DNA of 64,000 nucleotides, taken from positions 135,700 to 199,699 of the forward strand of contig CAUYUJ010008080.1 of the NCBI GenBank assembly GCA_963575745.1, written 5' to 3'. Position numbers and translations under genes: made by a program. A model generated the notes under the pieces. That model saw only the letters and a list, made by a program, of their open reading frames with translations. It made no database searches and was not told the DNA's origin. Source of the DNA: Prorocentrum cordatum. Taxonomy: Eukaryota; Sar; Dinophyceae; Prorocentrales; Prorocentraceae. Shown in pieces: positions 41,422 through 52,385 of this stretch; positions within the stretch are counted from its first letter, which is position 1, and the number at the start of each line of letters is the position of its first letter.

Positions 41422-41960
41422 CTGATGATGATGATGATGATGCCGCTGCCGCTGCTGCTGCTGCTGATGATGATGACGATGATGGGTGATGAATGGATGA
41501 ATGATGAATGATGATGCTGCTGATGATGATGAAGATGCTGATGCTGATGATGCTGACGATGATGATGGTGATGCTGCTGATGATGCTGACGATGCGGATG
41601 GATGATGATGATGACGATGATGATGATGGCGATAATGATGATGATGACGATGATGACGATGTCGACGATGATGACGACGATGCTGCTGATGATGCTGCTG
41701 ATGCTGATGAAGCTGATGATGATGCTGATGATGATGATGTTGCTGCTGCTGCTGATGATGCTGCTGATGATGATGCTGATGCTGATGCTGATGCTGATGC
41801 TGATGCTGATGATGATGATGATGATGATGATGCGGATTCTCATGATGAGGATGATCGTGGTGAGGATGAGGATGAGGAGGATGAGCAGGAGGAGGAGCAG
41901 GAGCAGGAGCAGGAGCAGGAGGAGGAGGAGGAGGAGGAGGAGGAGGAGAACGGAGGGAGG
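41280..41960. repeat. (GAT)n/(GCT)n and (GAG)n microsatellite
   Basis: GATGAT and GATGCT units from 41280 to 41835, then GATGAGGAT and GGAGCA/GGA units to 41960. One of the longest tracts in the plus-strand purine block. Confidence 0.95.
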
Positions 41961-42047
41961 GAGGGAGGGAAGGAAGCATGGGGGAACAAGGAGGGGAAGA
42001 ACAAGGGAGGAACAATGAGGAGGCACGGGGGGAGGATGAAGAGGGGC

Positions 42048-42192
42048 AGAGCTCTGCGTGGATCTCTTGGATCGGCGCTGGACCCCTCTCGTTGGCGGGC
42101 GGAGCGCGCCAGGGGCGGCGCAGGATGCGCCGCCGAGGCGGGTCAAACGCAGATCCAAGAAACCCGCCCAGAACTCAGAAAATTTGGAAGTG
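42048..42192. mobile_element. element B, copy 5
   Basis: Arms TGCGTGGATCTCTTGGATCG / CAGATCCAAGAAACCCGCC, inner GCGCTGGACCCC / GCGGGTC, and the tip GGGCGGAGCGCGCC. It ends just before the LINE reverse transcriptase relic. Confidence 0.65.
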
Positions 42193-44740
42193 TCGCACCC
42201 TGCAGGCCATAGTGCACAAGATCGGCATGCTCTGGGAAAAGGCTCACATCCAGTCCTTTTGCTCTGCCATCGACGGGCTGTACCAGGCGCTGCACCACTT
42301 GAAGCCCGCCACCCTAGGTCCCGACCTGTTCGCGCTGGGCGACCTGGCCCACATCTTCCAGTCTAGCCTGAAGGGAGGAGATCGTTCAGCCAAGCTACGT
42401 GAGGATGTGTCCTCCAAGACCAAGCTGAGGCTACATGGCAAGCATGGCGGGCCTGGGCGAGGGACGCGGTTGCTGGCAGAGGTAAGCTGGCCCATCGGTT
42501 CGCTCGAGATGCTCCGCCGACGCCCTGTCCTATCGGCCCTGATGGGCTGCCGCTTCAGGGAGACCAGGCTGTCCAGTACCTGAGGGACCACTGGGCTGAG
42601 TTCTGGCAGGACAGCAAGGGCCCTATCAGTAGTCAGCAGGAGCAGGCGGCCCTGCATACCACCTTGCCGCCCCCAAGCTCCTGCAACTCCGGGGCGCCCT
42701 CAAGAGGTTCCGACATGATGTAGGCATTGGCATCGACTGCATCACACCCCGTACGTGGCTCCTTTAAGGCTCAGGCTTCCAGCAACGCCTCTCAGATGTT
42801 ATCCTCTTATGGGGGGGCCATGCCCGTGCTATCGCGCAGATGGCCGTCCATCACTGTGCTCACAAGCAAGGCCGACGGCGACGGTCTGCGCCCTATTGCC
42901 CTAATCTGTAGCCTCTGCCGTGTATGGGGACGACTTCGACAGGATATCGCACGTGCCTGGGAAGCCTCAGATAGTATGCTTTACTGTTGGGGCTCCAAGG
43001 GACGAGCGTGCGAATGAGCGGGTTGGGAACACAATATTCTTAGCTATCTGGCGTCATTGAATACCTTCCAGGTGGCTGCGCCGTTCACGGACTTAGCTAA
43101 GATCCATGAGCGACTCGCGCGCTACCACATCTTGAATGAGGCCAAGCATACGGCTGGTCTTCATAGCCTGGTCTTCATAGCCTGGTCTTCATACCCAATC
43201 TTGTTCACGGCCTTCGCCTGGTCTTCATAGCCTGTAGCCTGCATTCGGGGCCCAGAAGGATTAGCTTCCAGAATGCCATCTGTAACATTTTCACGGCAGA
43301 GGGCACAGTGCTTGCAGGCTGCACGATGGCTACGAGTTTTGCGCGCACTCTCCTTTTCAGGCTGCTCAATACCATCCTGCAACATCGCCCAGCCGTGCAC
43401 ATCCGCAACGTGGTGGACGATGTCCACGCCATGGCTCTAGGATCGACCGCCTTCGTGATCAAGGAGCTTGGGGAAGTCAGAATCAAGGTAGTAGAATGGT
43501 ACCGACGTCTCGAGTGGTTGCTCGCCGACCATAAGTCGCACCACATTGCATCCCCAGCCCGGCTTGCCAAGGGTCTACTGGCACGATCTCAGGTTCTCCA
43601 GGAAATGGCATCTCCAAACCTTAGAATCCGACGTTACGTGTGGCCAGAGGCAACGTAACCCCACGGTCCGAGCTAGGCTTTGTAAAGGATCCAGGAGGAG
43701 TGAACGGCTTAGACGCCTTAGAGGAACTGCTGTGGTACACCGGGTGCATCGCGCAGGGCCGCTAACGACGGCGCGCTGGGGTGCACCGGTGACAGGCCTG
43801 TCTGGGCCGCAGCTTCGGGGGCTCCGCAGGAGAGCCCTGAAGAGTCTCCGCAGGCAGAAGGGCACAGCTTCCTCAGGCCTCCGTTTGCATCCCTCAGCCG
43901 CAGGTCTTAAAATGGCCCCATGGTCCTGTACCATAGTCGGGTCGTTTTGTTCTGGGCTCAGGCGCTCTGGGACGGTAGGCCCGCCCTCCAGACCCTCCAG
44001 CAGGTCCTCAAAGGCGCCTGCTAGGAGCTCCAGGCTGCCAGGTTCTCGTGGCGGGTCGTCAAGTCGCCAACCCATGTTTTTGTGCAGTCGGTTCGGGCAC
44101 TCGGCTCGCAAGTTTCGGACGCCAAGGCCCTGTGCACTGACCGCGGGGAGGCTATCGACCTCCTCGCCCTGGCCCCCGAGCAAGTCAGCTGGCTCGCCCG
44201 TGAAACTGCTGCGGCGGTTTCTGATGTGCCTGCCCTTGCTTCCAGGAGTTCGTTCAGGGTCTGGCGCAGGCCGCTTTCTGGGGGCCCATTCGGCAGGCAA
44301 TCGAGGGACCACGAAAACCTCTGTGGGCGCCCCACCACCAGGAAGCAGTTCGTAGCTTGACTTCACTGTGCCATTGGACGCACGCCAGGATTCATGCACA
44401 CGGGCTTGCGCCATCTCCGCTGTGCAAGCTCTGCCTGAGCGCACCTGGCACTCCTTTTCACCGCCGCGTCTGCTGCGACGCGTTCGGGGCTGAGCGCCGC
44501 TCCTCGCTCGACCCCGCTTGTGCGGAGCGCTGCCCTGCAGATGGAAAGCTGGGGCCAGGACCTCGAGACAACCTCGGCTGGCATCTTGCCCTCTCCCCTC
44601 GAACTGGCTCCTCCCCCGCTCCGTGCCGGCCAGACTCACATAGTGGGGGATCAACAGGCCACCCAGTGGCATGCTGTCTGGAAACAAGTGGCACGCGTGC
44701 CGAGGCTCTTGCACAGAAGGGAGTGGGAATGAGGAGGAGG
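42190..44740 (+). pseudogene. LINE reverse transcriptase to C-terminal region, decayed
   Basis: Readable only by changing frames. 42193-42500: KCRTLQAIVHKIGMLWEKAH. 42870-42960: DGDGLRPIALICSLCRVWGR, the RT motif with RPI. After a stop at 43015 the same frame continues GWEHNILSYLASLNTFQVAA, then PFTDLAKIHERL. 43308-43658: GCTMATSFARTLL and the catalytic box NVVDDVHAMALG (Asp codons 43416-43421). 43665-43860 has the basic thumb region (ARLCKGSRRSERLRRLRGTA). 44360-44500 has the C-terminal CKLCLSAPGTPFHRRVCC. A TAGCCTGGTCTTCA slippage triplication lies at 43165-43230. The order matches a non-LTR retrotransposon ORF2. The RNase H that should follow is found at 48595-49084 beyond a minisatellite. 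Confidence 0.75.
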
Positions 44741-44949
44741 TGAAGGAGAGGGATATAGGGTGCGAGAAGTCGGAGAAGGAGAGCCCACCGAGGGCCGCAA
44801 GATGGATGGGCTTGACAGGGCGAGCTCGAGTAACTAGACTCCACGGCCCTCCCCCACACGAGATGGCCTCCAAGACTTTCAACATGCTCCCGGGAGGCCT
44901 CCGAGAAACACCCAAAAAGTCTGCAGAGGATCCGAGGAACTCACCAGGG

Positions 44950-47900
44950 GCCCGGAACGGAGGCGGAGGGGGCACGCGGCGGGCGGGGTTTCCACTGGGC
45001 CGCCGAGGAACGCTGGGGAATGGGTGGTTGGGGGGCGGGGACGGGGCGCGCCGTGCGACGCGAAATAAAATGGCTAGGGCGGAGGAAGGCGCTGGGTGGA
45101 AGTTCCACTGGGCCGCTGGGGGTAGCTGAAGAGAGAAGGGATAGGGGGCGGGGAGGAGGGGCGCGGTGCGACGCGGAATACAACTATCGGTGCGGAGGAG
45201 GCATTGGGCGGTGGTTCCACTGGGCCGCTGGGGAGCGCTGGGGCGGGGGGGAGGGTGGCGGAGGAAGGGGGGGGTGGCGGCGCGGGGCGCGAAGCGACGT
45301 GGAATAGCACGGTCGGGGTGGAGGGGTGGGGGCATTGGGCGGAGGTTCCACTGGGCCGCTGAATGCTGGGGTGGGGGGCGTGGGAAGGGAGAGGCGGGGA
45401 ATGAGGGGAAAGGTGCGGCGGAACGCTGTGAAGGGGTGGGACAGCGGAGGGGGCGGCGGGGAGGGAGGGCGCGGTGCGACGTGGAATAAAATAGTCGGGG
45501 CGGAACGGGCACTGGACAGAGGTTCCACTGGGCCGCTGGGGAACGAACGCTGGGGAGGGGTGGAGGGGGGCGGGGAAGGGGGGGGCGCGGTGCGACGCGG
45601 AATAAAATTGTCGGGGCGGAGGAAGCGCTGGGCGGAAATTCCGCTGGGCCGCTGGGGGGTGCTGGGGAGGGGCAGGAGGGGGGCGGGGGGGGAGGGGGGC
45701 GAGGTGCGACGCGGAATAAAATTGTCGGGGCGGAAGGGGGCACTGGGCGAAGGTTTCACTGGGCCGCTGGAAAACGCTGGTTCGGGGTATGGGGGGCGGG
45801 GAGGAGGGGGCGCGCGGTGCGACGTGGAATGAAATAGTCGGGGGGGAGGGGGCATTGGGCGGAGGTTCCATTGGGCCGCTGGGGAAGGCTGGGGAGGGGT
45901 ATGGGGAGACGCGGGGAGGTGGGGGTGCGGTGCGACGCGGAATAAAATGGTCGGAGCTCTAGACACCCTGTGCAAGATAATAAACTAATCGGGGCAGAGG
46001 GCCACGGGGCGGGCGCCCACTTGGGCGCTGGGGACGCGGGGGGGGAGGTGGTGTGCGTCGCGACGCGGAATATAATGCTCGGGGCGGAGGGGGCACGGGG
46101 CGGATATCCCGCTGGGGCGCCGGGGACGCGGGGCGGCTGGGGGCAGGGGGCCACGGGGTGGGGGTTCCACTGGGGCGCTGGGGACGCGGCGGGAGGGGAG
46201 GTGGTGTGCGTCGCGACGCGGAATAAAATTGTCGGGGCGGAGGGGGCTCGGGCCGACTGGGGCGCTGGGGGCGCGTGCGTCGCGACGCGGAAGAAGACGT
46301 TCGTGGCGGAGGGGGCTGTGGGCGGGGCTCCTACTGGAGCGCTGGAGACGCGGGGGGGCTCGGGGTGACTGGGCTGGTCTCCTACCGGGGCGCTGCGGAC
46401 GCGGGGGAGGAGGGTGGGGGGAGGTGGTGTGCGTCGCGACGCGGAATAGAATTGTCGGGGCGGGGGGGGGCACTGTGCGGGGCTTGGGGTAGAGGGCCAC
46501 GGGGCGGGGGTCCAACTGGTGCGTTGGGGACGGGGGGGTGGAGGGAGGTGGCGTGCGTCGCGACGCGGAATAACATTGTCGGGGCGGAAGGGGCACGGGG
46601 CGGAGCCCCCACTGGGGCGCTGGGGGCGCGGGGAGGGATGTGGGGGAGGTGGTGTGCGTCGCGACGCGGAATAAAGCGTTCGCGGCGGAGGGGGCAGTGG
46701 GCGGGGCTCCCGCTGGGGCGCTGGGGACGCGGGGGGGCAAAGAGCCACGGCGCGGGGGTCCCACTCTGGCGCCAGGGACGCGGGGGGGGTGAAGGGGGGG
46801 ATGCGACGAGGAATAAAACGTTCGTGGCGGAGGGGGCAGTGGGCGGGGCTCCCGCTGGGGCGCTGGGGACGCGGGGGGGCTCGGGGCAGAGAACCACGGC
46901 GCGGGGGTCCCACTCTGGCGCTGGGGACGCGGGGGGAGGGGGTGTGCGACGCGGAATAAAGCGTTCGTGGCGGAGGGGGCAGTGGGCGGGCTCCCGCTGG
47001 GGCGCTGGGGACGCGGGGGGGGGGCAGAGAGCCACGGCGCTGGTTCCACTCTGGCGGGGGACCTGGCGCTGGGGACGCGGGGGGAAAGAGGGGGGGTGCG
47101 ACGAGGAATAAAGCGTTCGTGGCGGGGGGGCAGCGGGCGGGGCTCCCGCTGGCGCGCTGGGGACGCGGGGGGGGCTCGGGGCAAAGAGCCACGGCGCGGG
47201 GGTCTGGCGCCAGGGACGCGGAGGGAGGGGGGGGGGGGCGACGCGGAATAAAGCGTTCGTGGCGGAGGGGGCGGTGGGCGGGGCTCCCGCTGGGGCGCTG
47301 GGGACGCGGGGGGGCTCGGGGCAGAGAGCCACGGCGCGGGGGTCCCACTCTGGCGCGGGGGACGCGGGGGGCGGGTGCGACGCGGAACAAGTGGCACGTG
47401 TGCCATGGCTTTTGCACAAAAAGGAAGGGGGAAGAGGAGGAGGAGGAGGAGGAGGAGGAGGAGGAGGAGGGAGAGGAGGGAGGAGGAGGAGGAGGAGGAG
47501 AGGAGGAGGAGGAGGCGGAGGAGGCGGAGGAGGAGAGGAGGAGAGGAGGAGGAGGAAGGAGGAGGAGGAGAGGAGGAGGAGGAGGAGGAGGAGGAGGGGA
47601 GGAGGAGGAGGAGGAGGAGGGGAGAGGAGGAGAGAGGAGGAGGAGGAGGAGGAGGAGGAGCAAAACATCGCCCCTCGGGGCCCAGCAACGGGGCCCAAAT
47701 CACAGGTGGGGAGAGGGGGGAGCTGGCGTGCGTCGCGACGCGGAATAAAATGCTCGGAGCGGAGGGGGCGCGGGGCGGAGGTCCCACTGGGACGCTGGGG
47801 GCGCGGAGAGGAGGGGGGGGAGGTGGTGTGCGTCGCGACGCGGAATAAAACGGTCGGGGCGGAGGAGGCATTGGGCGGGGCCCAGGGCAGAGGGCCACGG

Positions 47901-48565
47901 GGCGGGGGTCCCACTGGGGCGCTGGGGACGGGGGCGGGAGGTGGTGTGCGTCGCGACGCGGAATAACATTGTCGGGGCGGAAGGGGCACGGCGGGGCGGA
48001 GCCCCCACTGGGGCGCTGGGGGCGCGGGGAGGGAGGTGGGGGAGGTGGTGTGCGTCGCGACGCGGAATAAAACGTTCGTGGCGGAGGGGGCAGTTGGCGG
48101 GGCTCCCGCTGGGGCGCTGGGGACGCGGGGGGGCTCGGGGCAGAGAGCCACGGCGCGGGGGTCCCACTCTGGCGCTGGGGACGCGGGGGAGGGGGGGGTG
48201 CGACGCGGAATAAAACGTTTGTGGCGGATGGGGCAGTGGGCGGGGCCCCCGCTGGGGCGCTGGGGACGCGGGGAAGCTCGGGCCAGAGAGCGCGGGGGTC
48301 CCACTCTGGCGCCAGGGACGCGGGACGGGGGGGGATGTGCGAGGAGGAATACGTTCGTGGACGAGGGGGCGGTGGGCGGGGCCCCCACTGGGGCGCCGGG
48401 GCGGGGGAGCTCGGGGCAGAGAGCCACGGCGCGGGGGTCCCACTCTGGCGCTGGGGACGCGGGGAAGTGTGTGTGTGTGTGTGTGTGTGTGCGACGCGGA
48501 ATAAAGTGGTCGGAGCTCTAGACACCCTGTGCAAGAGGATAAAGTGGTCGGAGCTCTAGACGCCC
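44950..48565. repeat. 3.6-kb GC-rich minisatellite array
   Basis: Two related sub-arrays. From 44950 to about 45960 there are about 8 units of roughly 113-116 bases (TGCGACGCGGAATAAAAT, GTCGGGGCGG, TTCCACTGGGCCGCTGGGG). From 45975 to 48510 there are about 18 units of 100-150 bases with GGGGCGCTGGGGACGCGGGG and GTGTGCGTCGCGACGCGG. The word GGTCGGAGCTCTAGACACCC closes the first sub-array (45949) and is duplicated at the end of the second (48507, 48547). Very long frames on both strands are artefacts of composition. Confidence 0.9.
47415..47662. repeat. (GAG)n microsatellite inside the array
   Basis: GGA/GAG triplets replace a stretch of the minisatellite. Before it, AAGTGGCACGTGTGCCATGG (47389) echoes AAGTGGCACGCGTGCCGAGG at 44685, just after the LINE, which suggests LINE-edge sequence was copied into the array. 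Confidence 0.85.
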
Positions 48566-48594
48566 TGTGCAAGAGAATATCTGTTCGGATGGCT

Positions 48595-49084
48595 CTGCCA
48601 TGAACCCGACGGACCCCCTGCTCTCGAGAGCTGGTTGGGGCCTAGCGCCTAGCGATGGTCGACGACGAGGGGGGGTTCGTGGCTGGGTGTCATGGGGCGG
48701 TGCTGTATGAGCTAGGCCCCTTCCAGACAACGCGGGACGGGGAAGATTACGCCGTCCTTATGGCAGCGTCAGGCTGCGTCGACTTCCTTAGTGATCGGTT
48801 CTTTTTTAGACCCCGCCACGGCCTGTGACTCAGGCTCACGCAACGCCCATCTGTGGAGTCGAGTGTACCATGTATATGACTCAGGGCCACCGTCGGTCAC
48901 TAAGGTTAGGGCCCAGTGCTCGTGGAACGACGTTGAGGCAGGCCGCTCGACAGCTTTCGCAAAGCCTGGCTCCGACCGCGTCGACGAACTGGCCAAGAAA
49001 GGGGCCAGCCTCCGCCCGGCCACGGACGTGGCCGAGAAGCAGATTCGGGCACTCTCCCACACTGTAGGACGGATTCTGCGTTAG
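48595..49084 (+). pseudogene. LINE RNase H domain, decayed
   Basis: 48655-48780 reads MVDDEGGFVAGCHGAVLYEL then GEDYAVLMAASG, the first strands and the Glu-containing helix of RNase H. After a frameshift 48811-49084 reads NAHLWSRVYHVYDSGPPSVT, KVRAQCSWNDVEAGRSTAF and DRVDELAKKGASL, the conserved end of LINE RNase H domains, then a TAG at 49082-49084. It probably completes the element whose RT lies at 42190-44740. Confidence 0.7.
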
Positions 49085-49135
49085 GCGGGGGAGCAAGATG
49101 CGAGATGCGTTGAGCGGGGGAGCGAGATGAGAGGG

Positions 49136-49248
49136 GAGGGGGAGGAACAGGAGGAGGAAAAAAGAGGGGAGGCGGGGGAGGGCCAGGAGGAGGAGGAGGA
49201 GGAGGAGGAGGAGGAGGAGGAGGAGGAGGAGGAGGAGGAGGAGGAGGA
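49136..49248. repeat. (GAG)n microsatellite
   Basis: GAGGGGAGG-type sequence, then a pure GGA run ending exactly one base before the spliced-leader sequence. Confidence 0.95.
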
Positions 49249-49270
49249 TCCGTAGCCATTTTGGCTCAAG
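49249..49270 (+). other. genomic dinoflagellate spliced leader (DinoSL) relic
   Basis: All 22 bases match the conserved dinoflagellate spliced leader in its T-initial form, beginning TCCGTAGCC and ending ATTTTGGCTCAAG. In an SL RNA gene the leader is followed by a GT donor and an Sm-site intron. Here it is followed by CCGTCGG, so this is not an SL RNA gene but a leader copied back into the genome with an mRNA. It fixes the organism as a dinoflagellate and the strand and 5' end of the adjacent retrogene. Confidence 0.93.
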
Positions 49271-49307
49271 CCGTCGGACGCGCCCCCGGGGCTCAAGCTG
49301 GCTCGTC

Positions 49308-50256
49308 ATGTGCGACCGGTCTGCTGCTGCTGGAGGTGTTCCGGACTTGGGAATGGCGCGGGAGGGCGGAGCTTTTCTCCGCCCAGTGCGCTCTGCCGAG
49401 GCCCGCCGGGCTTCTCGGGCATGGGCGCGTTGGTCCGCTGACCGTGCCGTGGCCACGCGCGTGGAGGAGCTGCAGTGCGCGTCCGCGGGCGCGTTGGAGC
49501 CGTGGCCAGCGCGTGGAGGAGCTGCAGGCCGTCCGCGGGCAGCTGGCAGCGGCGGAAGCGGCCCTGGACTACATCGTGGGGGATGCGGAGGTGGCACAGC
49601 GTCTCCGCGCACTTCTGCCTGCCTTCGTGGCCACGCTCCACGGGATGGAGCCCACCTGGCTGGAGAAGCTGCGGCGCAATGTTGCGCTCCACGCCGAGGC
49701 CCTCGAGATCGACGTGGCGTTAGCAGGCGCTCGCGAGCTTCGCCGAGCACAGCGTGGGCCTCGCCTCGAGGCACGGCGCGCGGGAGTCGGCCGCGCCCCC
49801 ACCAGCCTCTCTGCTGATGCGGCGGAGTTCGTCCCTGGCACTTGGGAGCTGCTGCCCGTGGGGCCCTCCGTCCACGTCGTGCAGGAAGACTCCGAGATCC
49901 ACGAGCTCTTGGACGCGGAGGCTGCGCAGTTTCCTGTGCTGGGGTCCCACCCCCCCAGTACGGACGGCTCTGAGGGTGGGGCTGCTGCGCAGTTTCCTGT
50001 GCTGGGGTCCCACCCCCCCAGTACGGACGGCTCTGAGGGTGGGGCTGCTGAGGCTGGGGTCAGCGCCACGGATGCGGATCTGGCGGTGGTCCAGCAGTTG
50101 CACGCCCAGACAGTCGGTGCCATCAACGCCAAGCGAATATCGAGGAGGCGCAAACTATATCCACAGCCGTTCAAGTGGAAGCTTGCCAGGCTGGAGCGTG
50201 AAGGATGGCCCGTGTCTGTGGAGATGAAGGATGAGGCGTCCTGCAACCAGCAGTGA
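49308..50256 (+). pseudogene. spliced-leader retrogene, frameshifted by a 52-base duplication
   Basis: The first ATG after the leader (49308, MCDRSAAAGGVPDLGMAREG) opens a frame through RVEELQ (49461-49478). There a segment of about 52 bases (about 49447-49498) is tandemly repeated (49499-49550), moving the frame by one. The rest is open to TGA 50254-50256. Without the duplication the frame would be about 298 residues. The middle is helical (AVRGQLAAAEAALDYIVG, QRLRALLPAFVATLHGMEP, WLEKLRRNVALHAEALEID). A 21-residue unit containing AQFPVLGSHPPSTDGSEGG is perfectly duplicated (49921-49983, 49984-50046). The C-terminus is basic (RISRRRKLYPQPFKWKLARL). No family recognised. Intronless, as expected for a retrocopy. 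No poly(A) tail is visible at the 3' side. Confidence 0.7.
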
Positions 50257-50962
50257 CGCTCGTGTACTCCTTGCCAGCCGTGGCGTGGTCCGTCGCCTAC
50301 TCGGCCGTGGGGCTCGTGCCTGGCATGGAGGTGCACTTGGGGGAGCCCGTCGTTGCGCCCGTCGTGTTCCTCTTCTGATCCGCTCGTGTTCGGGCCAGTC
50401 TTTCAACGACGGACTGTGTCCGCAGAGGCTCCAGAGGCTCCAGAGGAGGAGGAGGAGGGGGAGGAGAGAGGTCGGCATGGCCACCAGAAAAATGAGAGAT
50501 GCGGACCTGCTCCCCGACAGGGCACCAACGTCCGGAGGCTGAGCTCAACCGTGAGGACGACGGAGCAGGACCGTCACAGCAGCTGCAGCTTCCGAGGCGC
50601 TGGGTCGCGACCGATTCGATGCTGGGGGAGGAAGAAAATCCAGAGCTGGCCATGCCCAATGCCGGGCCAATGGCGATGTTGCCTAGCGGTGATGTTGGGA
50701 ACGAACATGTTTCCTATACATTGGTTCAACCAACGTTGTAGGACATCACGAACCACCCTTTCCTACACTTCCGATCTGCGAATGGATCGAGCGAGCACGA
50801 CACAGCGAGTTGTAGGACGGCGCGAGCCACGCGTTCCCACAGCACCGAAACCTGCATCGCTGTTAGCCCGTCTACGGCATGCTTATGTGTCTCAACAAAC
50901 ATGTTCTTTCTCACATGTTTTTTGTTTTTTTCTCTCTCTCTCTCTCTCTCTCTCTTTTTCTA
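50257..50962. other. downstream DNA of the retrogene
   Basis: Small GAG patch (50444-50470), CGTTGTAGGACATCACGAAC/GTTGTAGGACGGCGCGAGCC-like repeated words (about 50733 and 50809), and a (TC)n tract at 50931-50957. It may include the retrogene 3' UTR. No other gene recognised. Confidence 0.4.
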
Positions 50963-51608
50963 GAATCTACGGGCCCGACGGTTTCCCAATCGCTCGAGGC
51001 TCGTCCGTGATTTTCTCTACCAGCTGCGGGGCCTACGCTTGGGGAGGCATCATAAGCCTCTGTCAACCCTGTCGGCCCTCGTCGCTCACGGTGGCCCTCC
51101 GACGCCAACGCAAGAGTGCGTCGGAAGGGCTGTTCCCAGGATGGGCCCCGCAGTACGGCGGCTGGGTCGTTGGGCCCGCACGCAGGCCTTTGATGCACGA
51201 CCTCGCATGTGCTGCCTGCCTTGGTCTGCGAGGAGCCTCGCTGTTCAATCCTGCCGGGCCAGAGATTGAGGGGGACGGGGCGGTGAGTTGTGTCTGGGGA
51301 GAGGTGGACGGCTCAGCAGGTGTGTGTGCCCGTTTCGTCTTCACTCCTGAGTTCTTGAATGCGTCTGCCGACCGCCTCGAGGAGGCGGCGAAAGCCCAGA
51401 AAGAAAGAGGCTCGCAAAAGGTCACAACGAGGTTCCGTTCAAGATCTCGTGGGTTTTTGGTCCGAGCTCGAGTCCGAACCGTGGTGATCGCGCCTGCTGT
51501 AAGGCTACAACATGCCATGACCTGTTTGCTCGCTGCTGGAGGCCGCAGCCCATTGCCGCTTGCCAGCTGTTCACCGAACCTGGTCGGCCTGGGAAATGAG
51601 AAAAATGA
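50963..51608 (+). other. possible exon after a polypyrimidine tract
   Basis: (TC)n and TTTTTCTAG at 50931-50963 form a good acceptor. Two plus frames downstream are non-repetitive: one with YQLRGLRLGRHHKPLSTLSA, one with SRIYGPDGFPIARGSSVIFS and, further on, CARFVFTPEFLNASADRLEE. I cannot decide between them or name a family. Confidence 0.25.
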
Positions 51609-51695
51609 GATGAGGAGGAGGCGGAGGCGGAGGAGGAGGAGGAGGAGGAGGAGGAGGAGGAGGAGGAGGAGGAGGAGGAGGAGGAGGAGGAGGAG
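51609..51695. repeat. (GAG)n microsatellite
   Basis: GGAGGCGGAGGCGGAGGA then GGA units. Last large GAG tract of the plus-strand purine block. 51700-52200 is GC-rich with no recognised gene. Confidence 0.95.
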
Positions 51696-52204
51696 TTATA
51701 GAGTCTCCCCCTTCGAGCGAACTCACCAGCCGTGGCGACGAGGGCCACTCGGGAAGCCCCCCCCCAAAGCCGAAGACCAGCGAGCGGGGGGGGGGGGGGC
51801 AAGGGCATCGCTATGATGCCTCTCGCTGACGAGCCGTGCCGCGCCGCTTCGCCAGAAGAAGCCGTCGGGATCCGCGCGGACCTCCGACACGTTCTGCGCG
51901 CGAGGGAAGAAAACTCTCGACGTCGGCGCTGCTCGCAGCAACCGCATATGCGGGGAGCTCGAAGGCCCGGGGCCCCTCCGGGGCCCAGACCTGGCCGCAC
52001 TCGGCGCGCGCCCCCGAGGCGCCGGCCGCGGCATCTCCATCGGAATGGAATCGTCTGGCACTTCGGCCATGGCTGTCGACGTCGGAGAGACCATGCTGAG
52101 GGTCATGAGCGGCAGAGCCCCGCAGAGCGTCAGGGGAAGACTCTGCCAGCGCATCTGGAGGACCGCGTCACCGATCGTGGAGGCGTCAGACTCGGGCTCG
52201 GGGG

Positions 52205-52385
52205 GTTCGGGTTGGCCCGACGAGGCCGTCGGGAATGACGAGACCCACTCTGAAATTTGACGCGAGCTCCCTCTGCAAACATCCCAAGGCAATTGGATGG
52301 TCAAAATCCAAGACGGGCTCGTCCAAAAGCGTCGGCAAACCCGAATTCCAGCAAACTCGAATCTTACGTTTCCCTGGTGCGACCA
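52205..52385 (+). mobile_element. element G, copy 2
   Basis: Order shared with 22010-22215: GACGAGGCCGTCGGGAATGA, GAAATTTGACG, CAAACATCCCA, GTCAAAATCC, GTCCAAAAGCGTCGGCAAAC, CGAATCTTACGTTTCCC. The outer inverted repeats are worn. Confidence 0.6.

Noticed and set aside
43575-45743. Very long minus-strand frame (over 700 codons) across the LINE and the minisatellite
   Set aside because: It follows the period and GC content of the array, opposes the recognisable plus-strand RT motifs and has a Pro/Arg/Ser composition without domains. The same applies to the 849- and 681-codon minus frames at 45985-48534.
49249-49270. SL RNA gene
   Set aside because: The leader is not followed by a GT donor or an Sm-type site, and only one copy occurs; SL RNA genes are normally arrayed.
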